From NCBI RefSeq assembly GCF_019923745.1, contig NZ_JAANOG010000008.1:101130-165129 (forward strand): a stretch of DNA of 64,000 nucleotides, given 5' to 3'. Positions 1 through 8,085 of this stretch are shown here, piece after piece (within the stretch, counting starts at the first letter, position 1; each line of letters starts with the position of its first letter). Made by a program: the position numbers and the translations under genes. The DNA is from Aquirufa aurantiipilula. GTDB lineage: Bacteria > Bacteroidota > Bacteroidia > Cytophagales > Spirosomataceae. The notes beneath the pieces are model-generated. The model was not told the origin of the DNA. It did no database searches and worked only from the letters and a program-made list of their open reading frames with translations.

Positions 1-953
1 AAACCTACTTTATCACATGAATCTGATAACCAGAAAGTTTTTTGTTCCAAGACTTTAAATTTCTTGGTATTGTAAAACAAAGGAGAAAATTCACCCTCCT
101 CTTTTCCATCGTCGCGGCCCCGTCCAAACCAAGTATAGCCAGGTAATCTTTCCGCAAAATCTTTGATTTGGTGAATAAATGCTTCCTGCATACCAATAAT
201 ATCAGCTTGGTGATATTTGACTAATTCAGCGCAGTGATCCTTGCGATTTGACCATTGATTAATGCCATCTGACTTGGTATCCATTCGGATATTGAAAGTC
301 ATGGCTTTGATTTGTCCTATACTTGTCTGACTGAAAATTAAGAGTGTTATCAAAATGAGGGAAAGTCTTTTGAAAATGGCTTCTACTTGTGGCCAAACAC
401 GGTCATTTTTTCCATTTTTTACAATCAAATCAACACCTTCGGTGTATTGTTCGTAGCTGGGTTGGTTTTGTAACATTTTCATGTTGTCTTCAAAGGTTAA
501 ATGGTTTCGTTTTTCTAGCCGTTCAATGCGTTCTTCTAAAGGACAAACTACGGCAATTAATTGGTGTATATAGTCTGGTTTATTTTTATTCGTCAAAAGG
601 GCTGCCTCATATAATTTAAAGGGTGCCGAACTGGGAACTTGTGCCCATTGCTGCAATGCTTCACGAACAGCTGGATGAATAATGTGGTTTAGAGCAGATA
701 ATAAATCCGGGTTGTTTTTAACTCGACTACGAATATAATCTCGGTTATAAGTGCCTTGATCATCAAAACTTTCTGGGCCAAAGGCACCCTTGATTTTTTG
801 TTGAATAACAGGGTTAGTTGTCACTAATTGGTGGGCAACTTTATCTGCTTCAAAAACAGGAACGCCTAGACAAGCAAAAATCCGGCAAATGATTGATTTG
901 CCGGATCCCATACCGCCTGTGATACCTATAAGAGGTCGAAGGCTTTTTTCCAT
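1..953 (-). CDS. coaE: CoaE dephospho-CoA kinase in one open frame with an exported endonuclease/exonuclease/phosphatase-like protein (partial)
   Basis: Reading the minus strand from ATG at 953 gives a dephospho-CoA kinase, the last step of coenzyme A synthesis, with P-loop GGMGSGKS at residues 13-20 and a normal-length kinase domain ending near residue 197. No stop follows. The same frame continues through a signal-peptide-like stretch (Lys-Arg at 195-196, hydrophobic 197-207, then SQTSIGQ) into AMTFNIRMD and GMQEAF, typical opening motifs of the endonuclease/exonuclease/phosphatase fold, and runs off the left edge. I checked every triplet from 1 to 953 and found no in-frame stop. No ATG, GTG or TTG sits close before the hydrophobic stretch, so a separate second gene would need an unusual start. 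It is last in the nusB-ytxH-DUF1573-yajC run, 4 bases after yajC. A true fusion, a lost stop or a sequencing error are all possible. Confidence 0.85.
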   Translation of the reverse strand, partial: MEKSLRPLIGITGGMGSGKSIICRIFACLGVPVFEADKVAHQLVTTNPVIQQKIKGAFGPESFDDQGTYNRDYIRSRVKNNPDLLSALNHIIHPAVREALQQWAQVPSSAPFKLYEAALLTNKNKPDYIHQLIAVVCPLEERIERLEKRNHLTFEDNMKMLQNQPSYEQYTEGVDLIVKNGKNDRVWPQVEAIFKRLSLILITLLIFSQTSIGQIKAMTFNIRMDTKSDGINQWSNRKDHCAELVKYHQADIIGMQEAFIHQIKDFAERLPGYTWFGRGRDDGKEEGEFSPLFYNTKKFKVLEQKTFWLSDSCDKVG

Positions 954-957
954 GGAT

Positions 958-1248
958 TTACTCTTCAGTTAAGCGAGAAGAAGCATCTTTTGAAATAGCT
1001 GATTTTTCAAAAACGACACGAACCCCTTTGCTAGAGTCAATCTCTACTACCAATGTTTTTTCACGAATAGAAACTACGGTTCCATGTACTCCTCCAATAG
1101 TTACTACTTTATCACCTGTTTTTAATTCATCAATGAATTTTTTCGCTTCTTTCGCCTTTTTTTGTTGTGGACGAATCATGAAAAAATAAAACACTACAAA
1201 GATTCCACCAAAAAGGAAGATTTGCATGATTTGAGGATTGTTAGCCAT
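958..1248 (-). CDS. yajC: Preprotein translocase subunit YajC
   Basis: A 96-residue protein with one N-terminal membrane segment (about residues 8-27) followed by the characteristic RPQQKK and a small KTGDKVVTIGG(V/I)HG beta domain. YajC associates with SecDF and the SecYEG translocon in the inner membrane and assists protein export. Length and motifs match the family. It lies in a tight minus-strand run between the DUF1573 lipoprotein gene (17-base gap upstream) and coaE (4-base gap downstream), the usual Bacteroidota arrangement around nusB and coaE. The YbbR-domain gene often found between yajC and coaE in relatives is absent here. Confidence 0.95.
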   Translation of the reverse strand: MANNPQIMQIFLFGGIFVVFYFFMIRPQQKKAKEAKKFIDELKTGDKVVTIGGVHGTVVSIREKTLVVEIDSSKGVRVVFEKSAISKDASSRLTEE

Positions 1249-1265
1249 AATTGTTCGATTGTTAA

Positions 1266-1703
1266 TTATTTTTTTCTATTAATTTCTACTTTGAATGCCA
1301 CCATATTATCGGATGGCATGGTATTAGCGTAAGCAGTAACGGTTTTTTGAACTTTCCCTTCCTTGCCTTTGGAATCAAAACTAACTTTAATGAAGCCTTT
1401 TTTGCCAGGTTGAACTAATTCTTTGCTCCATTTGGGGGTTGTACAGCCGCAAGAAGCATTCACAGTTAAAATCTTTAAAGGCATATTTCCTTCATTTTTG
1501 AAATGAAAGGTATAGGATATGCTATCGCCTTCAGTGATTTTCCCTAGGTAAACTACGGGTTGATCAAATTTCATCACAGGATGCTTTTCAACCGAAGGTC
1601 TCAATTCCATAGGAATGGATTCTTCTGTTGAGTTTCTAGCCTCTTTCTGTTTGTTGGTACAGGATAAAAGACCTAAAAAGCACAAGGCAATGACGTATTT
1701 CAT
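1266..1703 (-). CDS. DUF1573-domain lipoprotein
   Basis: A 145-residue protein with a lipoprotein signal ending in LLSC (Cys15), so it is probably lipid-anchored. The rest is one DUF1573 domain: the pattern YTFHFKNEGNMPLKI followed by ASCGCTTP at about residues 82-89 and VSFDSKGKEG. DUF1573 is an immunoglobulin-like fold common in Bacteroidota exported proteins; its biochemical role is unknown. It starts 1 base after the ytxH stop and precedes yajC, so it is co-transcribed with housekeeping genes. Confidence 0.85.
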   Translation of the reverse strand: MKYVIALCFLGLLSCTNKQKEARNSTEESIPMELRPSVEKHPVMKFDQPVVYLGKITEGDSISYTFHFKNEGNMPLKILTVNASCGCTTPKWSKELVQPGKKGFIKVSFDSKGKEGKVQKTVTAYANTMPSDNMVAFKVEINRKK

Positions 1704-1704
1704 C

Positions 1705-2004
1705 TTAAGGCTTTGCTTTAATCTGACTCATCATTTTCTCTACATCCTCCAACAATTTTTCAGCTTTTACTTTGGTATCATTGACCACTTTTTTGCCTTC
1801 TGATTTCGCCAACGTTTCAGGTACTTCTTTACCTTCTACAATATCATTGATCAATTGTTTCAATTGCTCTCTGTATTTGTTTAGCTGAAAATACAATTTA
1901 TTACGGGTGTTCTCACCTTTATCAGGGGCATATAAAATTCCAATAATTGCACCTGTGGCAGCTCCTACGACAAATGCCCAAAAGGATTTTGATGATCTAC
2001 TCAT
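1705..2004 (-). CDS. YtxH-domain small membrane protein
   Basis: A 99-residue protein with one glycine/alanine-rich membrane segment at about residues 8-25 followed by YAPDKGENTR, the standard start of the YtxH domain, then a charged helical tail that may form a coiled coil. YtxH proteins are small single-pass proteins, often linked to general stress in Firmicutes; the role in Bacteroidota is not established. It starts 1 base after the nusB stop, which indicates translational coupling. Confidence 0.85.
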   Translation of the reverse strand: MSRSSKSFWAFVVGAATGAIIGILYAPDKGENTRNKLYFQLNKYREQLKQLINDIVEGKEVPETLAKSEGKKVVNDTKVKAEKLLEDVEKMMSQIKAKP

Positions 2005-2005
2005 A

Positions 2006-3169
2006 TTATTTGCTAGCTATGTCGATTAATCCTCGACCTGATTTAGTAATTATTTTTTCGTGTATCAATCTCAAAGAAATTACATCAAGAATACCATTGA
2101 TGAATTGCCCTGATTTGGGTGTAGAGTAATTTTTCGCTAATTCAATGTACTCGTTAATACTTACTTTAACGGGTATGCTGGAAAATTTAATCATTTCTGT
2201 CAAAGCCATTTTTAACAAAATAAAATCAGCCATGGCCAAACGATCAGATTCCCAATTTTTCGTTTGATCACCAATCCAAAGCACTAAATCTTTGTCGTTC
2301 TGAATGGTACTTTCAAACAACTCTTCAAAGAATAATTTATCATCTTCCCATTGAAGAGCTAAAGGTTGTAAGCTCAAATCTTCTAATGCATCTACCTTAA
2401 ATGTTTTGGTCGACAAACTTTTTACTACATCTTTATTAAGATGCCAATTTAAATCTTTTTCTTCAAAATACTCGGTCATACTCGAGTGTTTTAGAATAAA
2501 TGTTTTTAAAATATAGCGAATCATTTCGATGTCGTCTTCGAAACTTTTTCCAGCATTCGGAAGGTAGTCTACGAAAGTTTGATCCAAAAGAATAACTTCT
2601 AAAAACAATTTTTTGATGCGGTTCTCCTCGTCTTCAGACCATCCAATGTGCTGATCTTCAAAAGCTTGTTGCAAGGCTTTCCACTTAGGCATGATGGCCA
2701 AGATCTTGTTTTTGCTCAGTTGTGCTGTCTTGATGGGATTCTCTAATAAACGGCGGTTTTCATCCCAAACGGCAATATCCGATAGATGTTGTAAGTAAAA
2801 AAGGATTTTCAGGTATTGCTTGTAGATAGACTCTACTTCCTTAACCATGTCTTTTTTTAACTTCTCAGCAATTTTTTTGGTATTGTTTTGATAGGTTCGG
2901 TAAACCGACTTGGCCGCAGCTAAAGATTCAGGAGGTATACTTTCTTCCGTAGGTATTTCTTGAAAAAACTCGTTTAATTGTATCTCCGCTAATTTTTTTA
3001 GGCCTTCTAATCGAGGAGCTTGTTCCTCCTTTGCGACCATGAGTGATAAATCTGGCTGAAAAATGACAGCTAATTCGTCAAATGCCAATTGATATTGGGC
3101 ACGTTCTTGCGTGTTGTAAGCATACAATTGCTGAAATGCTTTCACCCGAAGTAATCTTCTGTTTACCAT
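2006..3169 (-). CDS. nusB: Transcription antitermination factor NusB (long Bacteroidota form)
   Basis: A 387-residue protein. The NusB fold is in the C-terminal third: DRLAMADFILLKMALTEM at about residue 309 onward and INEYIELAKNYSTPKSGQF further on, ending with GILDVI. NusB binds boxA RNA with NusE (ribosomal protein S10) in rRNA antitermination. Single-domain NusB proteins are about 140 residues; the long helical N-terminal extension is usual in Bacteroidota. It is the first gene of the minus-strand run down to coaE and diverges from the ABC transporter gene across a 90-base intergenic region. Confidence 0.92.
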   Translation of the reverse strand: MVNRRLLRVKAFQQLYAYNTQERAQYQLAFDELAVIFQPDLSLMVAKEEQAPRLEGLKKLAEIQLNEFFQEIPTEESIPPESLAAAKSVYRTYQNNTKKIAEKLKKDMVKEVESIYKQYLKILFYLQHLSDIAVWDENRRLLENPIKTAQLSKNKILAIMPKWKALQQAFEDQHIGWSEDEENRIKKLFLEVILLDQTFVDYLPNAGKSFEDDIEMIRYILKTFILKHSSMTEYFEEKDLNWHLNKDVVKSLSTKTFKVDALEDLSLQPLALQWEDDKLFFEELFESTIQNDKDLVLWIGDQTKNWESDRLAMADFILLKMALTEMIKFSSIPVKVSINEYIELAKNYSTPKSGQFINGILDVISLRLIHEKIITKSGRGLIDIASK

Positions 3170-3234
3170 CCGAAAATAAAGAGCGTTCTTGTTGTTTGAA
3201 ACACAAAATTAAGGATTTTAATTGATAAAGATTC

Positions 3235-3242
3235 TATCTTTG
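3235..3242 (+). promoter_or_regulatory. Candidate -7 box TATCTTTG for the ABC transporter gene
   Basis: TATCTTTG fits the Bacteroidota TAnnTTTG box and sits 17 bases before the ATG at 3260. I see no clear TTG at the expected upstream spacing, so this is a one-box prediction. Confidence 0.4.
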
Positions 3243-3259
3243 TTAGAAGTAAATTAAGC

Positions 3260-5071
3260 ATGGGCGCACTAAGTCACCTCAATAAATATTTTTGGAAGTA
3301 TAAATGGCTGCTATTCTTAGGCATTGTCTTTACTTTTTGTTCCAATTTTTTTGGTGTCGTTCCTGCTCAATTAGTGCGATATGCCTTGGACTTGGTGACA
3401 GAGACCATTGATGTTTATTTTCTTTTCAAGCAATTCTCTCTTCAGGGTGCTTTTTACGAGGTTTTTGCTGCTACTTTATTTTTCTATGGTGGATTGATTA
3501 TTTTGATGGCACTCATCAAAGGGGTCTTTTTATTCATGGTTCGCCAAACGCTCATTGTGATGTCAAGACATATCGAATACGATATGAAAAATGAAATTTA
3601 TGAGCATTACCAAGCCCTGCCTTTATCATTTTATAGAAAGCAAAATACGGGTGATTTAATGGCTCGTATTTCAGAAGACGTTAGTAAGGTGCGCATGTAT
3701 GTAGGGCCCAGCATGATGTACGGTCTTAACCTGATTTGCGTATTCGTATTGGTGATTTATTACATGTGGCATGTCAATCAAACTTTGATGTGGTACGTTT
3801 TATTACCTCTGCCCATACTTTCTGTGAGTATTTATTATGTCAATTCCCTTGTTTTGAGGAAATCGGAAGAAATTCAAGCAGGACTCTCGACCATTTCTAC
3901 TTTTGCTCAAGAAGCTTTTTCTGGTATTCGTGTTTTGAAATCATTTGTACGTGAAAAGGAATCGGTTCAGGCTTTTGCAGAAGCCTCGGCTAACTACCGC
4001 AAGAAATCCCTGGACTTGGTCAAAGTGGATTCCTTGTTTACTCCTTTGATTTCCCTATTGGTAGGTTTTTCTACCCTGTTGGTGGTTTATGTGGGTTCGC
4101 AGGAAGTGATGGCTGGAAGAATCTCCATTGGTAATATCACCGAGTTTATCATGTATGTATTCATGTTGACTTGGCCAGTGACCGCCTTGGGGTGGACAAG
4201 TTCTCAAATTCAACGAGCCGCAGCTTCTCAGGGTAGAATCAATGAATTTTTACAAGTAAAATCAGAGCTATTGACAGGCAAACAAATCCGACAAAAAATT
4301 CAAGGTCGTTGGACATTTGAACATGTTGATTTTACTTATCCAGAAACCGAACGCCCCGTTTTGCGTGATATTCATTTGGAAATTGAGCCTGGTGAGTCAG
4401 TGGCTTTACTAGGAACTACGGGTTCAGGAAAGAGTACCATAGCGGCCTTGATGGCTCGTTTTTATGATCCTACCGCAGGTAAAATATTATTGGATGGGAT
4501 AGAGCTGAAAGATTGGGACATGGAATTGGTTCGCTCTAACCTAGGATTTGTTCCTCAAGATGTATTTTTGTTTTCAACGAGTATAGCAGAGAACATTCGT
4601 TTTGGTCAAGCCGATTTAAGCCAAACAGATTTGGAACAAGCGGCTAAATATGCGGATGTCTATGAAAACATCATGGAATTTCCAGATCGCTTTGATACCG
4701 TTTTGGGTGAAAGGGGTGTGACCTTGTCGGGTGGACAAAAACAACGAGTTTCTTTAGCTAGAGCCTTGGCTAAAAATCTGGGTATGTTGGTATTGGATGA
4801 TTGTTTATCAGCTGTTGACACCCACACAGAACATAAGATTTTAAATCATTTGAAACACATCATGGAGGGTAAAACTTGCGTGATTATATCACACCGTGTT
4901 TCATCCGCCAAATTGGCTAAACGAATATTTGTCTTGCATGAAGGGCGTATCGTAGAACAAGGAACTCACACTTCTTTAATGAAAAAGAAGGGTAGTTATT
5001 ATGATTTGTACCAACAACAATTAAATCAAGAAAAGCAGAATTTAGAGCAGGTTACCACTCAATCGAATTAA
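3260..5071 (+). CDS. ABC exporter with fused membrane and ATPase domains
   Basis: A 603-residue half-transporter: six-helix ABC membrane domain (about 1-320) then an ATPase domain with Walker A GTTGSGKST at 385-393, signature LSGGQ at 489-493 and Walker B ending at D513. The residue after Walker B is D514 (VLDDCLSAVD), where canonical transporters have the catalytic glutamate. The same substitution marks the degenerate half of heterodimeric multidrug exporters such as the MdlA/YheI type. No partner gene lies next to it, so it may pair with a distant subunit or work as a slow homodimer. It should sit in the inner membrane and export lipids or drugs; the substrate is unknown. Its last 30 bases overlap the end of the convergent TolC-like gene. 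Confidence 0.9.
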   Translation: MGALSHLNKYFWKYKWLLFLGIVFTFCSNFFGVVPAQLVRYALDLVTETIDVYFLFKQFSLQGAFYEVFAATLFFYGGLIILMALIKGVFLFMVRQTLIVMSRHIEYDMKNEIYEHYQALPLSFYRKQNTGDLMARISEDVSKVRMYVGPSMMYGLNLICVFVLVIYYMWHVNQTLMWYVLLPLPILSVSIYYVNSLVLRKSEEIQAGLSTISTFAQEAFSGIRVLKSFVREKESVQAFAEASANYRKKSLDLVKVDSLFTPLISLLVGFSTLLVVYVGSQEVMAGRISIGNITEFIMYVFMLTWPVTALGWTSSQIQRAAASQGRINEFLQVKSELLTGKQIRQKIQGRWTFEHVDFTYPETERPVLRDIHLEIEPGESVALLGTTGSGKSTIAALMARFYDPTAGKILLDGIELKDWDMELVRSNLGFVPQDVFLFSTSIAENIRFGQADLSQTDLEQAAKYADVYENIMEFPDRFDTVLGERGVTLSGGQKQRVSLARALAKNLGMLVLDDCLSAVDTHTEHKILNHLKHIMEGKTCVIISHRVSSAKLAKRIFVLHEGRIVEQGTHTSLMKKKGSYYDLYQQQLNQEKQNLEQVTTQSN

Positions 5072-6361
5072 TTCAATCTCCGCTGTTTTGGCAGCAAATT
5101 TTGCTTCAATCAATCGAGTCTCGGCTGCTACCGCGTTTCTTTGTACCTCTCTTAGTTCATACGATGTTGCAATTCCAACTTTGAATCGATCAAATGCAAT
5201 GTCTATATTTTGTTTTGCAATACCGTAATTCTCTGTTTCCAGGTTGATTAGGTTTAACGCATTTTCGTAATTGACATAGGCTTTTTCAATGTTGGAAACC
5301 AAGGTGTTTTTCAAGTCTGCAACTTGTAAGTCTGCGATTTCAGCATTGATTTTAGCATTTTGAATCCGACGTTTTTGGTTACTACCGTCAAATATATTGA
5401 TGGAAGCACGAATACCGTAGTTCATCACATCACTACTACCTTTAGAAACACCAAAACCAGCTCCATTGTTAACTGTATTATAGTTATATCCTGCTAAAAG
5501 ATCTATCACTGGTTGTTGTTGACTTTGTAGATTTTTAATATCCAAATCAGCTACTTTTTTATTTAATAAAGCAGTAATTAAATTAGGATTCTGCTGTAAT
5601 GCTTGGGCTTTTAATTCTTCCAATTTCAGTTTTGGCAATAATTCAATGGTTGAAACCACATCAAAATCAACCATGTGATCTCTAACCAAAAGCGTATTGA
5701 AATTGATTTTAGTGCTTAAAAAAGATTGTTCTTGAGCTAATAAAAGAGCTTTGTCTTCATTGTAATCCACCTGCGCTGAATAAAAATCTACTTTGGAACC
5801 TTGTCCTACTTCAAAGCGATCTTTGGCCAATTTCAAACGGTCATTGGAAATCTCTAATCCTTTTCTGAAGTTATTGACACGTAAATCCTGACGGATGATG
5901 TCATAATAAGAAGAGCTGATTAAGGCTATTAAGTTCTCAATAGTCGCCTCAGTTTGTTTAGCTCCTAAGTTTTGTAATTCTTTAAAACGATCTCTCAGGA
6001 TAAACATACCTTTTCCATCGTAAAGAGTCCAAACCATAGCAAGACCGGTATTGGATGAATTGGAATTAACCCCTGACTGAACTAAAGGAGCACGTATTCC
6101 TCCAAAAAACTCTTGATTTAAGCCAGATACGGTATAGTTTTTATTGAAATTACCTGTAATGGTTGGTAGAAATCCAGCATTACCTAAGGTGTTGTCATTT
6201 AATGCTTGTTTTTCTCTTTTCTTCGCTACTTGAATCGAATAGTGGTTTTGTAAACCTTGTTGAATCGCATCTTCTAAACTCAAGTTTTTTTGCGCTTGAG
6301 AAGGAAATATACTTACTGAAAATGCAACAAGTAGGCTAATGCTTAGGCCTGATATCTTCAT
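5042..6361 (-). CDS. TolC-family outer membrane efflux protein
   Basis: An outer membrane factor of about 439 residues. I start it at ATG 6361 because this gives a proper Sec signal peptide (MKISGLSISLLVAFSVSIFPSQAQ); the frame is open further upstream but that extension has no signal character. Family marks are NLSLEDAIQQGLQNHYSI after the signal, the repeated long helices, and the internal DRFKVG / DRFEVGQGS repeats typical of the TolC duplication. It would form the trimeric outer membrane channel for a tripartite pump. It is encoded alone, convergent with the ABC exporter gene and overlapping its tail by 30 bases; whether the two work together is unproven. Confidence 0.9.
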   Translation of the reverse strand: MKISGLSISLLVAFSVSIFPSQAQKNLSLEDAIQQGLQNHYSIQVAKKREKQALNDNTLGNAGFLPTITGNFNKNYTVSGLNQEFFGGIRAPLVQSGVNSNSSNTGLAMVWTLYDGKGMFILRDRFKELQNLGAKQTEATIENLIALISSSYYDIIRQDLRVNNFRKGLEISNDRLKLAKDRFEVGQGSKVDFYSAQVDYNEDKALLLAQEQSFLSTKINFNTLLVRDHMVDFDVVSTIELLPKLKLEELKAQALQQNPNLITALLNKKVADLDIKNLQSQQQPVIDLLAGYNYNTVNNGAGFGVSKGSSDVMNYGIRASINIFDGSNQKRRIQNAKINAEIADLQVADLKNTLVSNIEKAYVNYENALNLINLETENYGIAKQNIDIAFDRFKVGIATSYELREVQRNAVAAETRLIEAKFAAKTAEIELIRLSGNLL

Positions 6362-6467
6362 ATGGTAATCTATTTGGCATATATAATTAGCAAACATAAT
6401 GATTTTGGAGCATTTTCCGATACACTTAGCATACAAGTACTCATAGCTATTTTGAGTTGTTTTTAGC

Positions 6468-6475
6468 TATTTTTG
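6468..6475 (+). promoter_or_regulatory. Candidate -7 box TATTTTTG directly before the MOSC gene
   Basis: A perfect TAnnTTTG match ends 4 bases before the ATG at 6480. If used, transcription would begin at or very near the start codon and the mRNA would be leaderless. No well-spaced -33 TTG is obvious. Confidence 0.4.
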
Positions 6476-6479
6476 CTTT

Positions 6480-7304
6480 ATGCCTACTTTAGAAATCTCA
6501 CAAATCTACATTTATCCCATAAAATCTTTGGGTGCATTGTCACTTCAAGATGCCCAAGTTGAAATTCAAGGCTTGGCAGGTGACCGCCGATATATGTTAG
6601 TTGATGAGCAGGGAAAATTTATCACCCAACGCACTCGGCCAGATTTAACTCGATTTCAATTGAGCCTACAAGCTGATGGTTTTTTAGTCGAGGATAAGCA
6701 TTCAGGTCAGAAAAAAACATTGAGCTCATCCATTGAATTGGGAGAAACTAAAATGGTAGAAATTTGGGAAGATCATGTAGAGGCCAGATTGGTCTTAGAT
6801 GATTGGTCTGAATGGTTTAGTCAATTGTTACAAGAAAGGGTGTTTTTAGTGCGTTTGACGGATTCTTCACCTCGGTTCATTAAAGAAAAATATCAAACTC
6901 CTTTGTCCAAAGAAAGTTCTTTCGCAGATGCTTTACCTATTTTGCTTTGTTCAGAGGCCTCTTATGAAGCTTTAGAAGACGAATTGGGAGATAAGGTTGA
7001 TCGTTTACGTTTTCGACCTAACATCATTGTGAGCGGATCAAATGCGTTTGAAGAAGATACATGGAAGCAAATTCAAGCGGGGAATGTTGAATTATTTGGG
7101 GCCAAACCTTGTGCTCGTTGTCAATTAGTGACAGTTCACCCTCAACAAGGCACGATTCAAAAGGAAGTGTTAACAGCACTAAGCCACATTAGGAAGATTG
7201 GTAATAAGGTATATTTTGGTCAGCAATTTGTACCTAACCTTCTTGGTAAAATAGCTGTAGGAGATCAAATCATGGTTCAAATTCAACAAGATGCGGTTTA
7301 TTAA
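6480..7304 (+). CDS. MOSC-domain molybdenum-cofactor sulfurase-like protein
   Basis: A 274-residue protein with the MOSC N-terminal beta-barrel (ISQIYIYPIKSLGAL, then LAGDRRYMLVDEQGKFITQR) and a C-terminal MOSC domain containing RFRPNIIV and CARCQLVTVHP at about residues 211-221; the cysteine is the conserved MOSC residue. Relatives (YcbX, the C-terminal part of Moco sulfurase, mARC) bind molybdenum cofactor and transfer sulfur or reduce N-hydroxylated compounds. The N-terminal PLP sulfurase part and a ferredoxin domain are both absent. The same window encodes moaC, moeA and a molybdenum hydroxylase, so cofactor is probably available. Its end overlaps the next gene by 14 bases. Confidence 0.85.
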   Translation: MPTLEISQIYIYPIKSLGALSLQDAQVEIQGLAGDRRYMLVDEQGKFITQRTRPDLTRFQLSLQADGFLVEDKHSGQKKTLSSSIELGETKMVEIWEDHVEARLVLDDWSEWFSQLLQERVFLVRLTDSSPRFIKEKYQTPLSKESSFADALPILLCSEASYEALEDELGDKVDRLRFRPNIIVSGSNAFEEDTWKQIQAGNVELFGAKPCARCQLVTVHPQQGTIQKEVLTALSHIRKIGNKVYFGQQFVPNLLGKIAVGDQIMVQIQQDAVY

Positions 7305-8085
7305 AATTGCCCATTTAGTCAGTTTAGATGTTGTTTTGGGAACAATGGCTTTTCAGGCATTTCTACATGAGATTTTTTTGAATGATATGCCTAGTTTTTC
7401 TGAGCAGCTATCTTTGGCTTGTGCTGTTTGGGGTATTTATTTAGTTGACCGAATAATAGATCGAAAGAAAGGAATGGTACAAGATGAGAGGCATATATTT
7501 CAATCTCAGCATGCTATCGCTATGAAGATAATCTTGGTTTTGTTGGGGCTAATGGGTGGAGTAAGTACGCTCTTTTTGGATCAACATTTGATTTACTTTG
7601 GTTTCGGCTTGGGTGCTATGATGTTGATATATTGGATATTATGGTTTTATGGATTCTTTAATCATCTGTCATCCAGTAAAGAAATCTTGACGGCTTTGAT
7701 TTATACCATGGGAGTTGGGGCTAGTTCTTGGTATCGAATTTCTTGGTCGGTATGGACAGTCCTACTAGCGGTGATGTTGTTTCTTTTGGTATTCCAAAAT
7801 TTGGGAATGTATAGTTTATGGGAATGGGAAGAAGTAGGACAGCTGAAATCTATACAGAGCTGGAAACGGATTTTATTAGGAGTCGAAGGGATTTTTTTGG
7901 TACTATTTGTAGGTATGTTGTTTTACTTCGACGAAAAAATCGCTTTTATGCCATTTGCCATTACATTTGCCATACAATGTTGGATTCATTATTTTTCAAA
8001 AAACAAGCTAGCCTCACGTACTTGGGGAGAACTAGCTTATTGTAGCCCTTTTCTGTATTTCGCCTATGAGTTTTTTTCAAAATAA
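7291..8085 (+). CDS. Polytopic membrane protein, possibly UbiA-like
   Basis: A 264-residue protein with about eight hydrophobic segments. The stretch YLVDRIIDRKKG followed by QDERH resembles the aspartate-rich first motif of UbiA-type prenyltransferases, and KEILTALIYTMGV could be part of a second motif, but the match is partial and I do not claim an enzyme activity. It overlaps the MOSC gene by 14 bases upstream and the MFS gene by 20 bases downstream, so the three are translationally coupled. It could instead be an unrelated Bacteroidota membrane protein. Confidence 0.6.
   Translation: MRFIKIAHLVSLDVVLGTMAFQAFLHEIFLNDMPSFSEQLSLACAVWGIYLVDRIIDRKKGMVQDERHIFQSQHAIAMKIILVLLGLMGGVSTLFLDQHLIYFGFGLGAMMLIYWILWFYGFFNHLSSSKEILTALIYTMGVGASSWYRISWSVWTVLLAVMLFLLVFQNLGMYSLWEWEEVGQLKSIQSWKRILLGVEGIFLVLFVGMLFYFDEKIAFMPFAITFAIQCWIHYFSKNKLASRTWGELAYCSPFLYFAYEFFSK

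Noticed and set aside
1..196. Separate 63-codon minus-strand frame at the left edge
   Set aside because: It is out of frame with the EEP-like coding sequence that clearly covers these bases.
6362..6436. N-terminal extension of the TolC-like protein to 6436
   Set aside because: It would bury a good signal peptide 25 residues inside the protein.
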